From contig CM075941.1 in assembly GCA_038030265.1 (NCBI GenBank), positions 16,120,001 to 16,184,000 of the forward strand: 64,000 nucleotides of DNA, written 5' to 3'. The DNA is from Corythucha ciliata. Lineage: Eukaryota > Arthropoda > Insecta > Hemiptera > Tingidae. Each line of letters starts with the position of its first letter. Position 1 is the stretch's first letter. Positions 48,701 through 59,229 of this stretch are shown here, one piece after another. The notes beneath the pieces were generated by a model. That model ran no database searches, was not told where the DNA came from, and saw only the letters and a program-made list of their open reading frames with translations. Position numbers and translations under genes: made by a program.

Positions 48701-51700
48701 AACACGTGTTGCTAAGCGGAACATACATCACCCCCCCGCCAGTACACCTTCTATCACCAAACTGTTTTTCTTCACCACAGAGATACAGCGGGAGTTCGAA
48801 GAGAAGGCGAATCTTCACCCTTCTTCGACTTGATTCCCATTTTAGACGGAAGGAAAAGTTATTCCTTTTAGTTTCCCCTATAGCTTTTATACCCTCCTCC
48901 ACACTCCCCCGCGCAACAATTTCCAGGCGACCCAGAAGGTTGTAAATCTGAAGAAAGGGCATGAGTGGAGTTCTGGCAATGAAAGAGGAAGGGGGGGAGC
49001 AAAAGTGATTGGAGTCAATTTATTATGGAGGGTTGCAGGTCACAATGTTAAGGCTAATTGAAGCGATTAAAAAGTTAAAATCGAGGTGTAGGTCGGGGAT
49101 GAGCCATTTACTTCTCAATTAGTGGGTCTGCACTAAAGTTTAATTATTGGGTTCTTTCATTTCTCTCCGTCACTGAGTAGATGCTTAAGCGATAAGAGGA
49201 GTGAAAAAGAGAGAGCGAGAGGTCCCCTGAATGGGAAATTTTAAGGATGCACCATCCCTCGACCTCCTTTTCAAGGCCCGATCGATACATCGAATGGCCG
49301 GACTAGTATACCGGAAAATGTTGGACGTGACAGCAGCTCAACGTGATTCGTGGGTCAGCGCGCTGTTTCTCGACAAATGCGCGATCACCGAGAGGTAATT
49401 TTGGTGACTCGTCATAAAAGAATTCTTGATGAAACACAGCATGTCGTCCACCGTTCTGGTTCAGCCTCGGGCGAACACTAGAGGTGTTTAGAGAGGCCGG
49501 TGGAGACATTTGTCTGAGAGTCGGCTCACGAATGACTGAGAACGCCAATGGATGGGGGGTGTAAACGTCCGATCTAACTCGTATAAGCCGATTGGGTTCG
49601 AGTTGGAAGCGATGTAGCGTTTTAATTTATCACGCGATTCAGCTCTTTTCAACATTTTTAACCTCGAATTAGCGCCTTTTATTATTTCTATGTCCTAATG
49701 AGCGATTTTTCTCAATTTTAGCGTAGTCTATCAGCCATTTTTCTCCATTTGTGCCTCAAAATTAGCTTTTTTCTCCATTTTATTCACGAAGTCGCCTTTC
49801 AGAAACCGCGAATTGGTGTTTTCTAAATTTTAGCCACGAATTAATGATTTTTATTTATATTTACCAGTGTATTAACAAGTCTTCTCGATTCTTTGGCGAA
49901 TTAGCGATTTTTCTCAATTTTAACCGCAGTTTAGCACTTTTTCTCAATTTTAACATTGGAAAGGCGTATTTTCTCATCTCAATCCTTACATCGGCCATTT
50001 TGCTCACTTTTAGCCCAGAAATTACCGTTTTTCTATATTTTGGCCGTGTATACGACATGTACTTGCCCCAAAAACAGCCCATTAGCGGTTTACCTTGGAA
50101 ATTTAGACGTAAAATGCCCTCTATGCACCGCATTTTCCCGTCCCATTTTTGGCCGGGAAGTTGCATCGAGAAGCCACGAATTCACACTTTTTGTCAGTTT
50201 TAGCCACAAATAAGTCCACGCGCTTTCATACAACCTTTTATCGAGTTCGTGCGCCCTCTCAATTTCAGCCGTTCTAAATATATACAAATGTTGATGAATA
50301 TAAAGCCTGAAAAATCCTAATTTTTCCATATTTAAGCTTTTCCTGGCAGGGGAGAGGGGGGCTTTTTTGTTTTAGGTGGCTCAGGGCGGTCCAACCCTCT
50401 CGCCCAGCACCACCTCGAACGCCTGCACGTCGTGAACCTTTCCAGAACAAAAATACATATTTGCAACAGCCGGGGAGCTTAGCGAGAGACTTAGAAGGAA
50501 AAATTTTAGATTATAGTTTCAGCCGCGCCGGCAGTTTCTGTAATTTTATTCGAGAAGCAGCGCTGTTTGCGGGTTTTCTCACAGCCAAATCAAGATGTTA
50601 AGGATTTTTAGACACGAAACAGCAAAACGAGGCCTGCTTGGTTTTATCTGCGAAACAGTCGGACCAGGATCGTGAGTAATTGGAATTATAACCACAAAAT
50701 AACCAAACTCACGCTCCTCCCACACTTTTAACTGTAAAACAGCCAAACTCGCGGTTTTTCTCAATTTAATCTGTCGATAGTGGTGCAAATCACGGATTTT
50801 CTCATTTTCTTGAGTGGAACAACCGAACTTGAGATTTTTGGTCGATAAAAGGCCAAATTTTACTAACCAATCTTTCAAGCCAAACTTGCTCATTCTTTCG
50901 GAATTTTCCCCGCAAAATGCCAAACAAGCGGTTTTTCGCAATAATATTGCCCATCAGGCATGCAAAATCCATACTTTGAAATTCGAGCCGCAAAATGGCG
51001 ATGTCCCAATAACTCGCAGTTTCTCTCTCTCAATTTCATTTCGTTCAACAGCCAAAAGTGAGATTTTGAGGATTTTAGCAGAGGAATAGCTCAAGTCGTG
51101 GGTTTATCCGATTTTCACCGTGGAATAGCGCCACTCACCCCCTTTGGAATTCCAAAGGCGATATTGATAAAAACTCGGGAATTCTCTCAATTCCACCCTA
51201 CGATCAGCTACAATTCCGACTCAAAGTTTTATTTATTTATTTATTTGTTTCTTCAAAGCCAAATTTTTGTGGATAAGTGGCTCCACAGAACACAATTTAG
51301 AGGGTTTCGCCTACTCAAAAAGCCAATTTTTCTGCATTGACTCCCTGAAAAATCCATTTTGCGGGGTTGACTTTATCGAAAAAGCAATTTCGCGTATTTA
51401 GGATCATGAAAAACTCAATTCCATAGATTTGTGGTATGAAGGGGAGGCACACACAAAACTATTGCTCCGGTTTGACTCTTTCAAAATACCTAATTTCGTA
51501 GATAAGACACAAGAGAAACTAATTTCGCGTTTCGCAGGGTTATTGAACGGTTTAAAAAGCCAAATTGGCAGGTCCGGCTTCATGGAAAATGAAATTTGGC
51601 CGTGTTGGCACTATAAAAACGAATACTGTGGGGCTGGATCACCGAAAAACCTCATTTCAAGGGTTCAGCCGACACAAAAAGTCCATTGCGCGGGAGAGGT

Positions 51701-54700
51701 TATTGGCCCTCTCAATACCTTCAGGATGCCATCCCTAGGACTTTACCATGAATCCGCTAGCGAGTGTCTATATGGGGCTCTGCTCTACAAAGCTGATTGA
51801 TGAATGGGAAGGGGGAGGGGAGTTATACAATATGTATAAATGTATTCTTTAGCAAATTATGGTCAGTTCGCCGGATGTAAACGCGACTAAAGTTGGAAAA
51901 AAGAGCTGATTTACGGATGTAATTGAGAAAAATATTTATTCGGCCAACCACAGGTTTGGCTCTTTCAAAGACCAAATTTTGCGGATTTCCATGTCTGAAA
52001 CAATTTCCGAAAAAATTATGTTCCTATACATATTTATGAAAAGCCAAGATCTTAGGGTTGTTTTGCGCCCAGGGCCCCAATAGGTGTAGGCGCCTAGGCG
52101 CGCCACCTATGCTCTTTCACGGAATTGGTTTATTCACAAAACCAATTTAGCTTGTTTGGCTCTTTAAAACACAAAATTTCGCGTGTTCCTATATGTAAAG
52201 CTGTAATCGTGTGCTCCCCCCCCCCCCAAAAAAAACAACTTAGTAGGTCTAAATACGAATTTTTACGTGGACGATTGTGCATAACATATAACGCCGCCGT
52301 CCAAGTGCCATGTTCTCAGAAAAATGTCCCCGTTCGAAATTGAATAAAAACACTAATTCTGACTTTCTTTATTTCTTTATGCGCGGCTAAAATAGAGATA
52401 AGGCGTGCTAATGCACCGTTTTGGAGACAAGTTCGCGGAGGCAAAACACTAATTCATGTCTGCAAGAATTCACGAAAGTCGCTATTTCACTGACGAAATT
52501 GAGGAAAAGCACTTATTCATTAATAAAATTTATGAAAAAGCACTATTCCACGGTTAAAATTGAGGGTAAAGCGCTTATTCGTACCTAAGTAGAGAAAACG
52601 CTCCAATGCGTGGCTAAAATTGTGAAAAAGCCAATTCGTGGTTTCTGTGGGCACCTAATTCGTGGATAAAATTAAGAAAAAGTACTAATTCACGACTGAA
52701 GTCAAGAAACAACTCTAATTCGCGGCTAAGAGAGAGAACAATTGTTATTTTGCGGATAAAATTGAGGAAAACGCTAATTCATGGGTAAAATTGAAAATAA
52801 CGATGCTATTTATTATATTCCCGGCAGGTCTGTCTCTGTCTCGTCTGTACGTACACCGTCCGCCTCTGGATAAGTCCTCCACGGACTCTCGCAAAAAATC
52901 CCCCACTCCCCACCTTCCACCACGTTTAGAGGTTCCCCCCTCCTTCTCCTTCCCCTAATTTCCGAACTAATCAAAAAGGTTGCTACCCTTCGTCATCAGT
53001 TCGTATATTATCCTCTCCCTCCCCACTACGCCCCCAGTCAACAAGAAAAGCTTCGACGAAGCGTTATTTTTTCGCTCATACCGAGCCCCACTACAAATAT
53101 GTACATCACGTACGCAACCGAATCCTTAAACCCCCCTCCCCACACAACCACCCACCCTACCCTTCCATAGATATCAACAACCCCTTTTTTTTCTGGCAGT
53201 TATTGCGCTCTATCTCCCAAAGTGACATGGGTCAACACAACTTCATTCCTTCCAGGTTTTTTCATTAAGACGAATACCCACCTCCTCCCCCCACATACAC
53301 ACACAATAGTGTAAATAGGGAGAGAGAAAGTTCTCTAAATAAACTTTACTCAATCCCTCAGAACCCTCTATACCAATCGCGCCAATTCCTCGTTAACGCC
53401 AAAACCCTCACAAACGACTCAATGAAATACTGTCTTTATCGTTAAAGTTTTGATACACGGAACGAGTTGAACGTGTTATCCAGTAAATTTTGCTAACATT
53501 AATTGTCCTGTAATGGGTTGTTTTCCATATCTCGACATAAATGATTTTATTGTTTGAGGCCCTCGGGGCATTTCAGGACCGTTTTAATGTCTCGAGTTTT
53601 AAAATATGTGAATTTTGCGTGCGTTCGAGAACAAAATTTAAAAATAATTCACCCGTGGGGTGATAGAGAGGGTAGAGAATGTGGGGTCGATTTGATCGAG
53701 AAAATTAAATTCACAGTGGGAATTGAAGGGGGCAACACGGCGAGGGCTGGGAGACAGTAGCGGTGCACTAGTTTTGAGTGCCTTTAGAAACTGTTAAGTG
53801 GATTTGAGGGCAGCCCTTAACGACGTTTAAACTCTGATTTACATGAATGCAAATATAATACCGAGAGGCGTATTTACATTGACTTGGTGGGTCGGGGGGG
53901 CTAAATGACAGTGAAGAGGGGAAAAAGGGAGGGGGTTTGTGAAGAGGAAATGAAGGAGGAGAGACTTCCACCCCTTGTCAATAAATAGCAATGTTGGAAT
54001 TACTCACAGCTTTAGAAGCAATTAAGTTGGATACGAATTTATTTCATGGTTATAGAGGGAGAGATGTACCCTAACGTGTATAGCGTGAGTCCCGTGATTT
54101 GAAGAGACACACAGCCAGACAAAAAAAAAAGAATCTTATACGATGCTCCCCTTCCCCTCCCGAACCAACTCTTTTTAAAAGGTGAGTGGACAGTAGGCAC
54201 GTGACTATAGAAGGCAACAAAAGACGAACACAGGTCACGGTGGTCAATACACAGTAAAGATTATTCACACCTCAGACACGCTTCCCCCCTTATAAGGAGT
54301 TTTTCGTCCTTTGGGACGCCCATCACACATCACACAACGGTAGTGATGGGCAGGTGGTGATGTTGGAGGATAACTGAGTGGAGGGGGGGAAGAAGGCTTG
54401 ATTCGGTACCTCAGCTATCGCTAGTCCAGTATACTGGAAAGGGCTTTTCTCTTTTTAATATTTTTGAAGAGCTGTACGGGAGGATTTCGTAGCGTGTGAC
54501 TAATGTGTTTCTTTTTTTTTTTTTTAACCAAAAAAGCGGGGAATACCCATTTAGGACGCAACACTTTCTACAGAAACAAGCGCTACGTGCTCTCCATGTG
54601 TTATCGAGAACCAAACGGACACAGGCGACAGTCGAAACGGTGTCGTCTCCCCCCCCCCTTCCTTGACCACCACACATACAATTCGACAGTTTGAAATGGA

Positions 54701-55666
54701 ATGCAATGAAATGGTGGAGAGATGGGTGTTGGGGGGAAAGCGTCCAAAGAGCCCTAAAGAATGAAGTGTCGACAGTAATGGAAACTCCATGAACTCCCCC
54801 TTTTTTTCAACTATACACCCCCTCAAAGCAATAGCAATAATAGCGTCAGCCAACCACCCCTAATCAGGCGGTGGGGGTGGTTCGCACTTTGGTGGCATCG
54901 TTTGAAAAATTTGGAATAATCTCCCTTTTTTTCCTTCCTATTTGAGTAAATCCACAAAGGTTGACCTCAGCGTACAGTCAGAACTAGCCCCAGTCGATTT
55001 TACCCCAATCAGTCAGAAATAAAAACTGACAGATCCTATTCATAAAAAGTATCCCACAAGAGAAGGATTATTGGCTTAAGTAGCCCTTCTTTTTCACAAG
55101 TTCTTTTTTTTGAGAAGGGAGAAGTGAATGACGTCTGAAATTGTGGTGTGGGAAGGGGTGGAAACAAGGGGGAAGGGGATGAAAAAGAAAGAGGATCTTC
55201 CAAACCTTATTATACCACACACGTCCATCACGCGGCAACCTAGTTACCGTCATTTACTTGTCAATTCCCTTTTTCGTTTCGTTTGTTCTTTGCCTCTCAC
55301 ACCTCCCCCCCTCACCTAAAACACTCCTTTTATGTTATTTTATTCCATTTTCAGACGTCCACCACCCCTACCACTTTCCGAGTAATTTAAATTGTTTAAA
55401 AACCAGAAATCGTGTGTTTTAATTTACCTTTGACTGATTTGGAGGGTGCCGGATGGTCGCGAGTCCACGGCGGGTCGCCGTGACCGGAAAACTCGCGCAG
55501 TTTGAGGTAGGATATCGACAGACGGATGATTGACGCTTTGTCCAGTTGCGAGGTGATGGCAGGCGGTAGTGGCAACATTTTGGCCAATTCGTAGAATTCG
55601 TAGTTTTCCTTGCCGCGGCGAGCTCGTGCCGCGTCTCTAGATTTCTCTTTTCGCACTTCCAGAATA
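30327..55666 (-). CDS. trh: trachealess, bHLH-PAS transcription factor (5' coding exon missing)
   Basis: Nuclear transcription factor that in insects dimerises with Tango (ARNT) and drives tracheal and salivary duct development; the vertebrate relatives are NPAS1/NPAS3. Twelve coding exons were placed on the minus strand; all introns are GT-AG and phases agree throughout. Domains in order: bHLH (exon 55428-55666), PAS-A (four exons, 48585 to 40655), PAS-B (35587 to 34991), then a long C-terminal region with conserved trh words [34 protein letters not shown] and [10 protein letters not shown], and a final WYTAPS. The bHLH read of [20 protein letters not shown] followed by FSGHGDPPW separates trh from single-minded. 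The total is 2,377 nt, about 790 residues. The exon with the start codon (one or more) lies upstream and was not identified. Introns reach about 6.8 kb and are full of degenerate arrays. A polyalanine tract sits in the last exon. Confidence 0.95.
30829..31383 (-). CDS. trh: trh coding exon 11: C-terminal region with conserved motifs
   Basis: 185 codons, phase 0 on both sides. A basic stretch ([14 protein letters not shown]) comes first, then [49 protein letters not shown] and [14 protein letters not shown], in the order known for trh. Confidence 0.95.
31443..31582 (-). CDS. trh: trh coding exon 10: C-terminal low-complexity segment
   Basis: 46 codons after a split Glu codon: Gly-rich, then [20 protein letters not shown] and IHPAEHQQ. 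No stop occurs in this frame and the splice phases fit only this frame. Conservation is low, so the call rests on splice sites and frame. Confidence 0.82.
32280..33620 (+). repeat. Family A array inside a trh intron
   Basis: GAGCCAAACC, CACGAAATTGG, GTTTTTC units at 35-42-bp spacing fill this intron, interrupted by MITE-like elements. Relative to trh transcription the units are antisense. Confidence 0.65.
32427..32542. mobile_element. 116-bp MITE-like element with AGGCCCGCCG ends
   Basis: AGGCCCGCCG at the left is matched by CGGCGGGCCT at the right. Inner sequence is also inverted: CACACGTGAGCC against GGGTGACCCACGTGTG, and AAGCTCAGAAAACAG against CTGTGTTTTGAGCTT. The whole element could fold into one hairpin. 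Confidence 0.75.
33625..33760. mobile_element. 136-bp MITE-like element with GCCCGTATTTATGAACGT ends
   Basis: Perfect 18-bp inverted ends at 33625-33642 and 33743-33760. Similarity continues inward, with CAAGGAACC-type words near both ends. No target duplication was obvious. Confidence 0.8.
33964..34086. mobile_element. 123-bp MITE-like element with ATTTCACCACC ends
   Basis: ATTTCACCACCGAGAGTT at the left faces AACTCCCGGTGGTGAAAT at the right (one mismatch over 18 bp). GAGTTACGTTAACTC is inside the left part and GAGTTAGGTAACTCC inside the right. Confidence 0.75.
34090..34400 (+). repeat. Family A units, end of the intronic array
   Basis: GACGAAATTGGTTTTTCAAC, TCGCGAAATTTGGTTTTT and CCAACGAAATTAG recur at irregular spacing before the array fades near 34.4 kb. 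Confidence 0.55.
34794..34924 (-). CDS. trh: trh coding exon 9: end of PAS-B region
   Basis: Begins [26 protein letters not shown] is conserved in trh. Then comes an acidic, Gly/Ser-rich tail ending GSPGSDTG. Donor GTAGGA, phase 1. Confidence 0.9.
34991..35138 (-). CDS. trh: trh coding exon 8: PAS-B and PAC motif
   Basis: Completes a Leu codon, then [40 protein letters not shown] and IICINYVV. Acceptor TTTACAG, donor GTATGT, phase 2. Confidence 0.94.
35215..35321 (-). CDS. trh: trh coding exon 7: PAS-B
   Basis: Encodes [20 protein letters not shown] and [16 protein letters not shown] with split codons at both ends (phase 2 in, phase 1 out). Confidence 0.93.
35394..35587 (-). CDS. trh: trh coding exon 6: end of PAS-A, start of PAS-B
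   Basis: Starts [20 protein letters not shown] and continues through [20 protein letters not shown] to FTIAHCEP. It joins the previous exon without the long insertion that I recall in the fly protein. Confidence 0.94.
36590..40210 (+). repeat. Longest family A array (3.6 kb) in a trh intron
   Basis: The clearest example of family A, with dozens of successive units of roughly 35-42 bp around CGAAATT, for example GAGCCAATCCCACGAAATTGG at about 37431. Units vary at most positions, while the CCAAACCC, CGAAATT and T-rich parts persist. The only obvious non-unit insertion is 36970-37150, with GC-rich words. It lies between trh coding exons 5 and 6. Confidence 0.75.
40655..40779 (-). CDS. trh: trh coding exon 5: PAS-A, continued
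   Basis: After a Ser/Thr-rich start it reads [20 protein letters not shown] and CHFKSSGYR, ending AGG before GTGAGT in phase 0. This is one of the most conserved parts of trh/NPAS3. Confidence 0.94.
40980..41790. other. Intron segment, T/C-rich then unique
   Basis: 40980-41125 is T- and TC-rich. The rest of the intron between coding exons 4 and 5 shows no repeat or gene. Confidence 0.4.
41796..41940 (-). CDS. trh: trh coding exon 4: PAS-A, continued
   Basis: Begins [20 protein letters not shown], the conserved PAS-A segment, then a Gly/Ser-rich loop ([15 protein letters not shown]). Acceptor TTTTTTAG, donor GTGAGT, leaves phase 1. Confidence 0.94.
41941..44215. other. Intron segment with G-rich runs, no gene
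   Basis: Unique intron sequence. Plus-strand G runs at 43034-43042, 43086-43098, 43432-43441 and 44040-44052 could form G-quadruplexes. An A run lies at 42334-42350. Confidence 0.45.
44220..45640 (+). repeat. Family A array with a recurring longer module
   Basis: Family A units resume after 44.2 kb. At about 44735-44870, 45255-45390 and 45610-45650 the array is broken by related modules with ACGACGA, GGCTCAACGGTTG and TGGAAGAATT words, followed by TGAAATTGG. Confidence 0.6.
45770..46275 (+). repeat. Tandem repeat of about 18-21 bp (GCTTTGCTGTGGTTTGGG)
   Basis: About two dozen imperfect copies. The best are near 45970-46035, where GGGGCTTTGCTGTGGTTTG occurs in direct succession. It ends where family A resumes. 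Open frames rich in W, L and F here are artefacts of the repeat. Confidence 0.75.
46320..47060 (+). repeat. Family A array, continued
   Basis: AAACCAGCTAAAATGGGG, CCAATAAAATTGATTTCTTG, CGCCAAATTGGTTTCG and GTGAAATTGGTCTTTCAGTG units, with more divergence than upstream. Confidence 0.5.
47061..48228. other. Intron segment, unique, G- and C-runs
   Basis: No gene. Long G runs at 47160-47171 and 47190-47200, CAC repeats at 47557-47575 and a C run at about 47715-47724. Confidence 0.45.
48229..48318 (-). CDS. trh: trh coding exon 3: PAS-A core
   Basis: Exactly 30 codons, phase 0 on both sides. It encodes [20 protein letters not shown] and then [10 protein letters not shown], the start of the PAS-A fold. 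Confidence 0.94.
48515..48585 (-). CDS. trh: trh coding exon 2: linker to PAS-A
   Basis: 71 nt. Follows TTTTTCCAG and completes the split codon as Gly, then reads [20 protein letters not shown] and ILQ up to GTAAGG. It leads into PAS-A and matches the GTHILQ word of trh. Confidence 0.92.
48586..49615. other. Intron segment, unique
   Basis: Nothing recognised beyond the intron of trh. Confidence 0.4.
49620..50230 (-). repeat. Family B array, reverse orientation, in a trh intron
   Basis: TTTTTCTCAATTTTAACCGC and GCGAATTAGCGATTTTTCTC type units. The hallmark appears reversed near 49785-49815 as CACGAAGTCGCCTTTCAG, and again near 50150-50180 as GGAAGTTGCATCGAGAAGCC. Confidence 0.6.
50540..51130. 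repeat. Degenerate array (ACAGCCAAACTCGCGGTTTTTC type)
   Basis: Units with CGAAACAGCCAAACTCG, GCGGTTTTTCTCA recur. They share GCCAAAC with family A and TTTTTCTCAATTT with family B, so this may be an intermediate family or a mixture. Confidence 0.5.
51280..52230 (-). repeat. Family A array, reverse orientation
   Basis: AAAAAGCCAATTTTTC, AATTTCGCGTATTTAGG and GGTTTGGCTCTTTCAAAG units are the reverse complement of the family A pattern. 51800-51950 is less clear. A C run is at 52217-52226. A small inverted stretch, TAGGTGTAGGCGCC, lies at 52081-52095. Confidence 0.5.
52380..52805 (+). repeat. Family B array in a trh intron, plus orientation
   Basis: GCGGCTAAAATAGAGATAAG, GGATAAAATTGAGGAAAACG and CTAATTCACGACTGAAG units. 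The hallmark is decayed at 52421-52440 (GTTTTGGAGACAAGTTCGCG) and 52640-52665. Confidence 0.6.
52806..55427. other. Intron segment, CT-rich, no gene
   Basis: Plus strand is rich in C and T from 52.8 to 53.3 kb. No conserved exon of trh was found here. Open frames carry no family signatures. Confidence 0.45.
55428..55666 (-). CDS. trh: trh coding exon 1 found: bHLH
   Basis: Opens after a TTTTTTTTAG acceptor with the last base of a split codon, then [20 protein letters not shown], the basic region that contacts DNA, followed by helix 1, loop and helix 2. Ends AAAG before GTAAAT, phase 1. The residue before ILE depends on the missing exon. Confidence 0.93.
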
Positions 55667-57030
55667 CTAAAAAAAATAAAATTAAAACCAATCGTAAGAA
55701 AAAAAAAAAAATTAACTAAAGTTTCTTACTTTCATAAATAAAAAAAGTTTAACCCATAAACCTACACCCTCCCCCCACCAAACTGTCCCAACCAACCCAT
55801 TTCCCCAGAGACGTTGAGTGGGTTGTTTGAAAACCCACACCGTCACTTTCCACATCGGGATTTTTACGACATTTTACTTCTCCTTTTCCCTGAGACCTAC
55901 TGCATTAGCCGAAATTGAAGGCAATTTTACAGCTTTCCCAGAATCAGCACTCCTCTCACTCTCTCTCGCTGCAGAGGGAATCACGTTTCACGTAAATTGA
56001 CGAAAGAAAGCGGAGGGAAAATGCAAGTCCGCACGGTAGTAAAATTGTTTACGTTTGTACGGAATAAGGGACACCATTTTCTTCATTGTTGTTGTGGAAT
56101 TGGCTGAAACTCTTTCGATTATTTCGATTTTAGGGTGACCCGTGTACGCTTGTTCAATTTGAATGTATCGAGTTGGTGCGTCGATGCCCATCAGCACGCG
56201 AACTGGGTTTCTCCTATTGTAGGCGAAACGGAACTCCTATAATCACCAAGCGTCGGTTTTCTGGTCGCACATATCGTTAACACTATTCCCTTAACTCTGT
56301 CCTTCCCCCTTTATCCCCAAGGAAGACAAATATTTCATTTCTCAACGACAAAAGAAACTCCTCCTCCTCTATTTCATTCCAACAACCATACTTTGCTCGT
56401 CATAAGTGACTGTCCTTCGGGAATATAAAGTGTGAGAGCTTATTTATAAGGGTATGGACGGACGAGTGAAAATACGAAAGAAATCCCCCCCTGTCGACCA
56501 TCCAACAACCCAAAAGCCCTAATCAAAGTGGGGAGGTCAACACAGGGGGTTGATCATCAAGAAAAACCCAGTGAACGAGCGACGAGGAGGAGAGCGTTCC
56601 CTGGGGCTCTGACCGGACACTTCTTCTCGAATTCTTTTTTCCCTGTCCACCCTTCGTTGTCTTATCTTTGCAAGTGTGGGGGGTTTGAAAATGAAGTAGA
56701 GGATGCGGAGGACGAGCAGGCATTTTATTGCTCCATCTAACCATTTCTAAGTAATAAAAGCGGAATGCTTCCTGGGGGGGTTCCACAGTTTTCATTTTGT
56801 CTTTTTTTTCCAGAGTTTTTGCTTCCTGCACCAGTGAAAAAAGGTGCTTCTTTCTGAACGTTTTCACTCATCTATACAAATAATTGTTTCCCCAGACGTG
56901 AAGGCAGCTTTTAATCATCCGCCTCGACCATCACCCAAGCTTTGGACCACCACCGCGCCACTCACTGGCCTTCCACCTTTCCTGGTCTGAGGCCTTACAC
57001 CTTTCCAACGCCTGCTGACTTGCTGAGAGA
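55667..57030. other. Upstream of trh bHLH exon: unique sequence
   Basis: Intron or 5' region of trh. I searched the minus strand by eye for an N-terminal exon ending in a codon that splices to T-ATT-CTG-GAA and found none with convincing trh sequence. Confidence 0.35.
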
Positions 57031-57240
57031 AGGCGCGGCGCGGAGGCGCGATTCTGGGCCAACTCGCAACGATCGTGAGCCACACCAAAATAGCAAAATA
57101 TAAGTCGGGGCCAAAAGCAGGCTCAAATACGTAGGGCATGGGCGAAGATTTCTTGCCTTGGGCAAGCTTCAGCTTAACGGGCCTGTCCGACCTTTCACTG
57201 TCAAAAATTCCAATGTGGCACCTTTACTGGACTTTACCCC
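57030..57240 (-). repeat. Family E flanking module, locus 1
   Basis: Contains GGGCCAACTCGC, GGGGCCAAAAGCAGGCTCAA, TGCCTTGGGCAAGC, GGGCCTGTCCGACCTTTCAC and AATGTGGCACCTTTACT. The same words recur at 59570-59880 around another stretch of the family E array, and in part at 58905-59000. Confidence 0.55.
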
Positions 57241-58580
57241 CTGGGCTCACTGGACCAAACACTCCACATTTTCTTTGACATTCACGAGTTTTCTTCGAAA
57301 TTCATCAATTTCAGGATAGATTTGCTGTTTTTTATCCAAATTCGCCGATTTTCAACGAAATTGGCGGATTTCATCAAAATTCCCAAATTCCTTCGAAATT
57401 CACTGATTTCCAGATTTTGGTGTTTCCTTTCCAAATTCACCGATTTTCCTCGAAATTGGTAGATTTGCTTAAAATTCACAAATTTTATTCGGAATAATTA
57501 AAAATTAAGTCACGGATTTTCTTCAAAACTCGCCAGTTCCTATAGGAATTCGCTGGTTCTACCAAATGTGTCAGATTTTCATAAAAATTCCCAAATTAAC
57601 TTTGGAATGTACGGGTTATTTGCTTGATGACTCAAGGCTTTCCTCCGAAATTCACTGTTTTTGTTTTGCTTTACTTTTAAATTCGTGGGCTTTGTTCGAA
57701 AAGCGTGTAAACTCTGAAATTTTCTAAATGTCTTTAAAAATTCACTTATTCCCTTCCAAACGGAAGGCTTCTCTTAGAAATCCACTGGTCTTCTTCAAAA
57801 TACGCGGATTTTGTAACAAAATAATGGATTAACTTGATGGAAAATCCCAAATTTTCTTCATAATTCACTGATTTACGGATAAATTTGATGATTTGATGAT
57901 TTCTGAATTTGCAACATTTCCTACAAAATTCCCAAATTTTGTCCCCAGAATTCACGGGGTTTATTTTAAACTAACGGATTTCTTTCGAAATTCAGTTTCC
58001 TTTTTTCAAATTCGCGGATTTTGTACGAAAATCGTGAATTTACTTTCAAATTTGCAGATTATATTTGGAATTCATGGATTTTCGTTAAAATGCGTGGAAT
58101 TTCTTCGAATTTTGTTGGTTTTTGTTCAAAGTTGGGATTTTGTGGAGTTTCTTTAAATTTCCTATTTCTTTAAATTCACTGATTTATGGATAATTTTGCT
58201 GTCCAAATTTGCGGATAATCTTAAAATCCATCAATTTTCTTTGGAATAAGTCACATACTTTCTTCAAACACAACACACACCAATTTCCTACAATATAAAT
58301 TGGCTGATTCTCTCAAAATTCGCAGATTTTCCACGGAATTTGCAACATTTCCTACAAAAATCACAAATTTTGTTCAGAATTCGTGGCGTTTATTTAAATC
58401 TCACGGATTTCTTTCGAAATTCCTTTTTTTTAAATAACGCGGATTTTGTACGAAAATCGTGGAATTAATTTCAAATTTGAAGAGTATATTTAAGATTCAT
58501 GGATTTTCGTTAAGATGCGCGGATTTTCTTCGAATTTTGATGGTTTTTGACTGAAGTTGGGATTTTAACGTGGATAATGT
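57240..58580 (-). repeat. Family E array (AAATTCGCGGATTTTCTTCGAAATTC type)
   Basis: Units of about 26-36 bp with AAATTCG, CGGATTTT, TTCGAAATTC. The interval 57880-58110 is roughly repeated at 58330-58560 (ATTTGCAACATTTCCTACAA, GGATTTTGTACGAAAATCGT, GGATTTTCGTTAA), a higher-order period of about 0.44 kb. Confidence 0.7.
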
Positions 58581-58789
58581 TTTACTCGAGGGGTATAGTG
58601 AGTGATTCGTTGGAATGCGAAAAGAACTCAGAGCGCTTGCGCGCAGCCTTCTGTGCGGTGGTAGAGGAGGTAGAGGAGGAGGCCCCTGTCCTTCTCATCT
58701 GATGGAGTGGACTGGAGAAAAGTAAGTAAATACGAAAAACGTTATCCACGTCTACGAGGTCCGCGGACCTGCTACAATTTTCTGTATGA

Positions 58790-59000
58790 AAACTTTCTTT
58801 GAAATTTTCGGGTTTTCTCTAAAATTTTTGGATTTTCTCCAAGATTTGCAGTTTTACACTAAATTTGCAGATTCCTTCGAAATTTGCGTTTCCCGAATGC
58901 AAGAAGCACCAAGATTGGCTTGAGAATCGGGGCAGAAAGAAGACATAGGGCACCGCCTGAACCCTAAAACCGGCTCGAATCAGTACTGGTAGGCTCTTGC
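58790..59000 (-). repeat. Family E units and partial flanking module, locus 2
   Basis: Units with TTTTCGGGTTTTC and AAATTTGCAGATTCC are followed by GCAAGAAGCACCAAG, GGGC and ACCGGCTCGAATCAGTA. GCAAGAAGCACCAAG is exactly repeated at about 59703. Confidence 0.55.
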
Positions 59001-59229
59001 TACCGATAAGTTTTATTACGGACCTTTGTCTTTTTTCAGTCAGTATGTACAAGTTGTGTGCTGAGGAGGAATGTGCTTTAAAAATTTGTCTAACTGCTCT
59101 TTTCATCTCTGGCCTCGTTATACGGATGAACCCACACTCTTCTGCAAAGTACCCACACTCCTGCAGGGAATCCACTACTTTCAGCTACGGCGCAAAAATG
59201 TTTTCCTCCTTTTGTCGCGACATTGTTCT

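Noticed and set aside
48400..48962. Plus-strand frame of 181 residues and minus-strand frame of 114 residues
   Set aside because: They overlap a real trh exon on the minus strand in another frame and have no family signatures.
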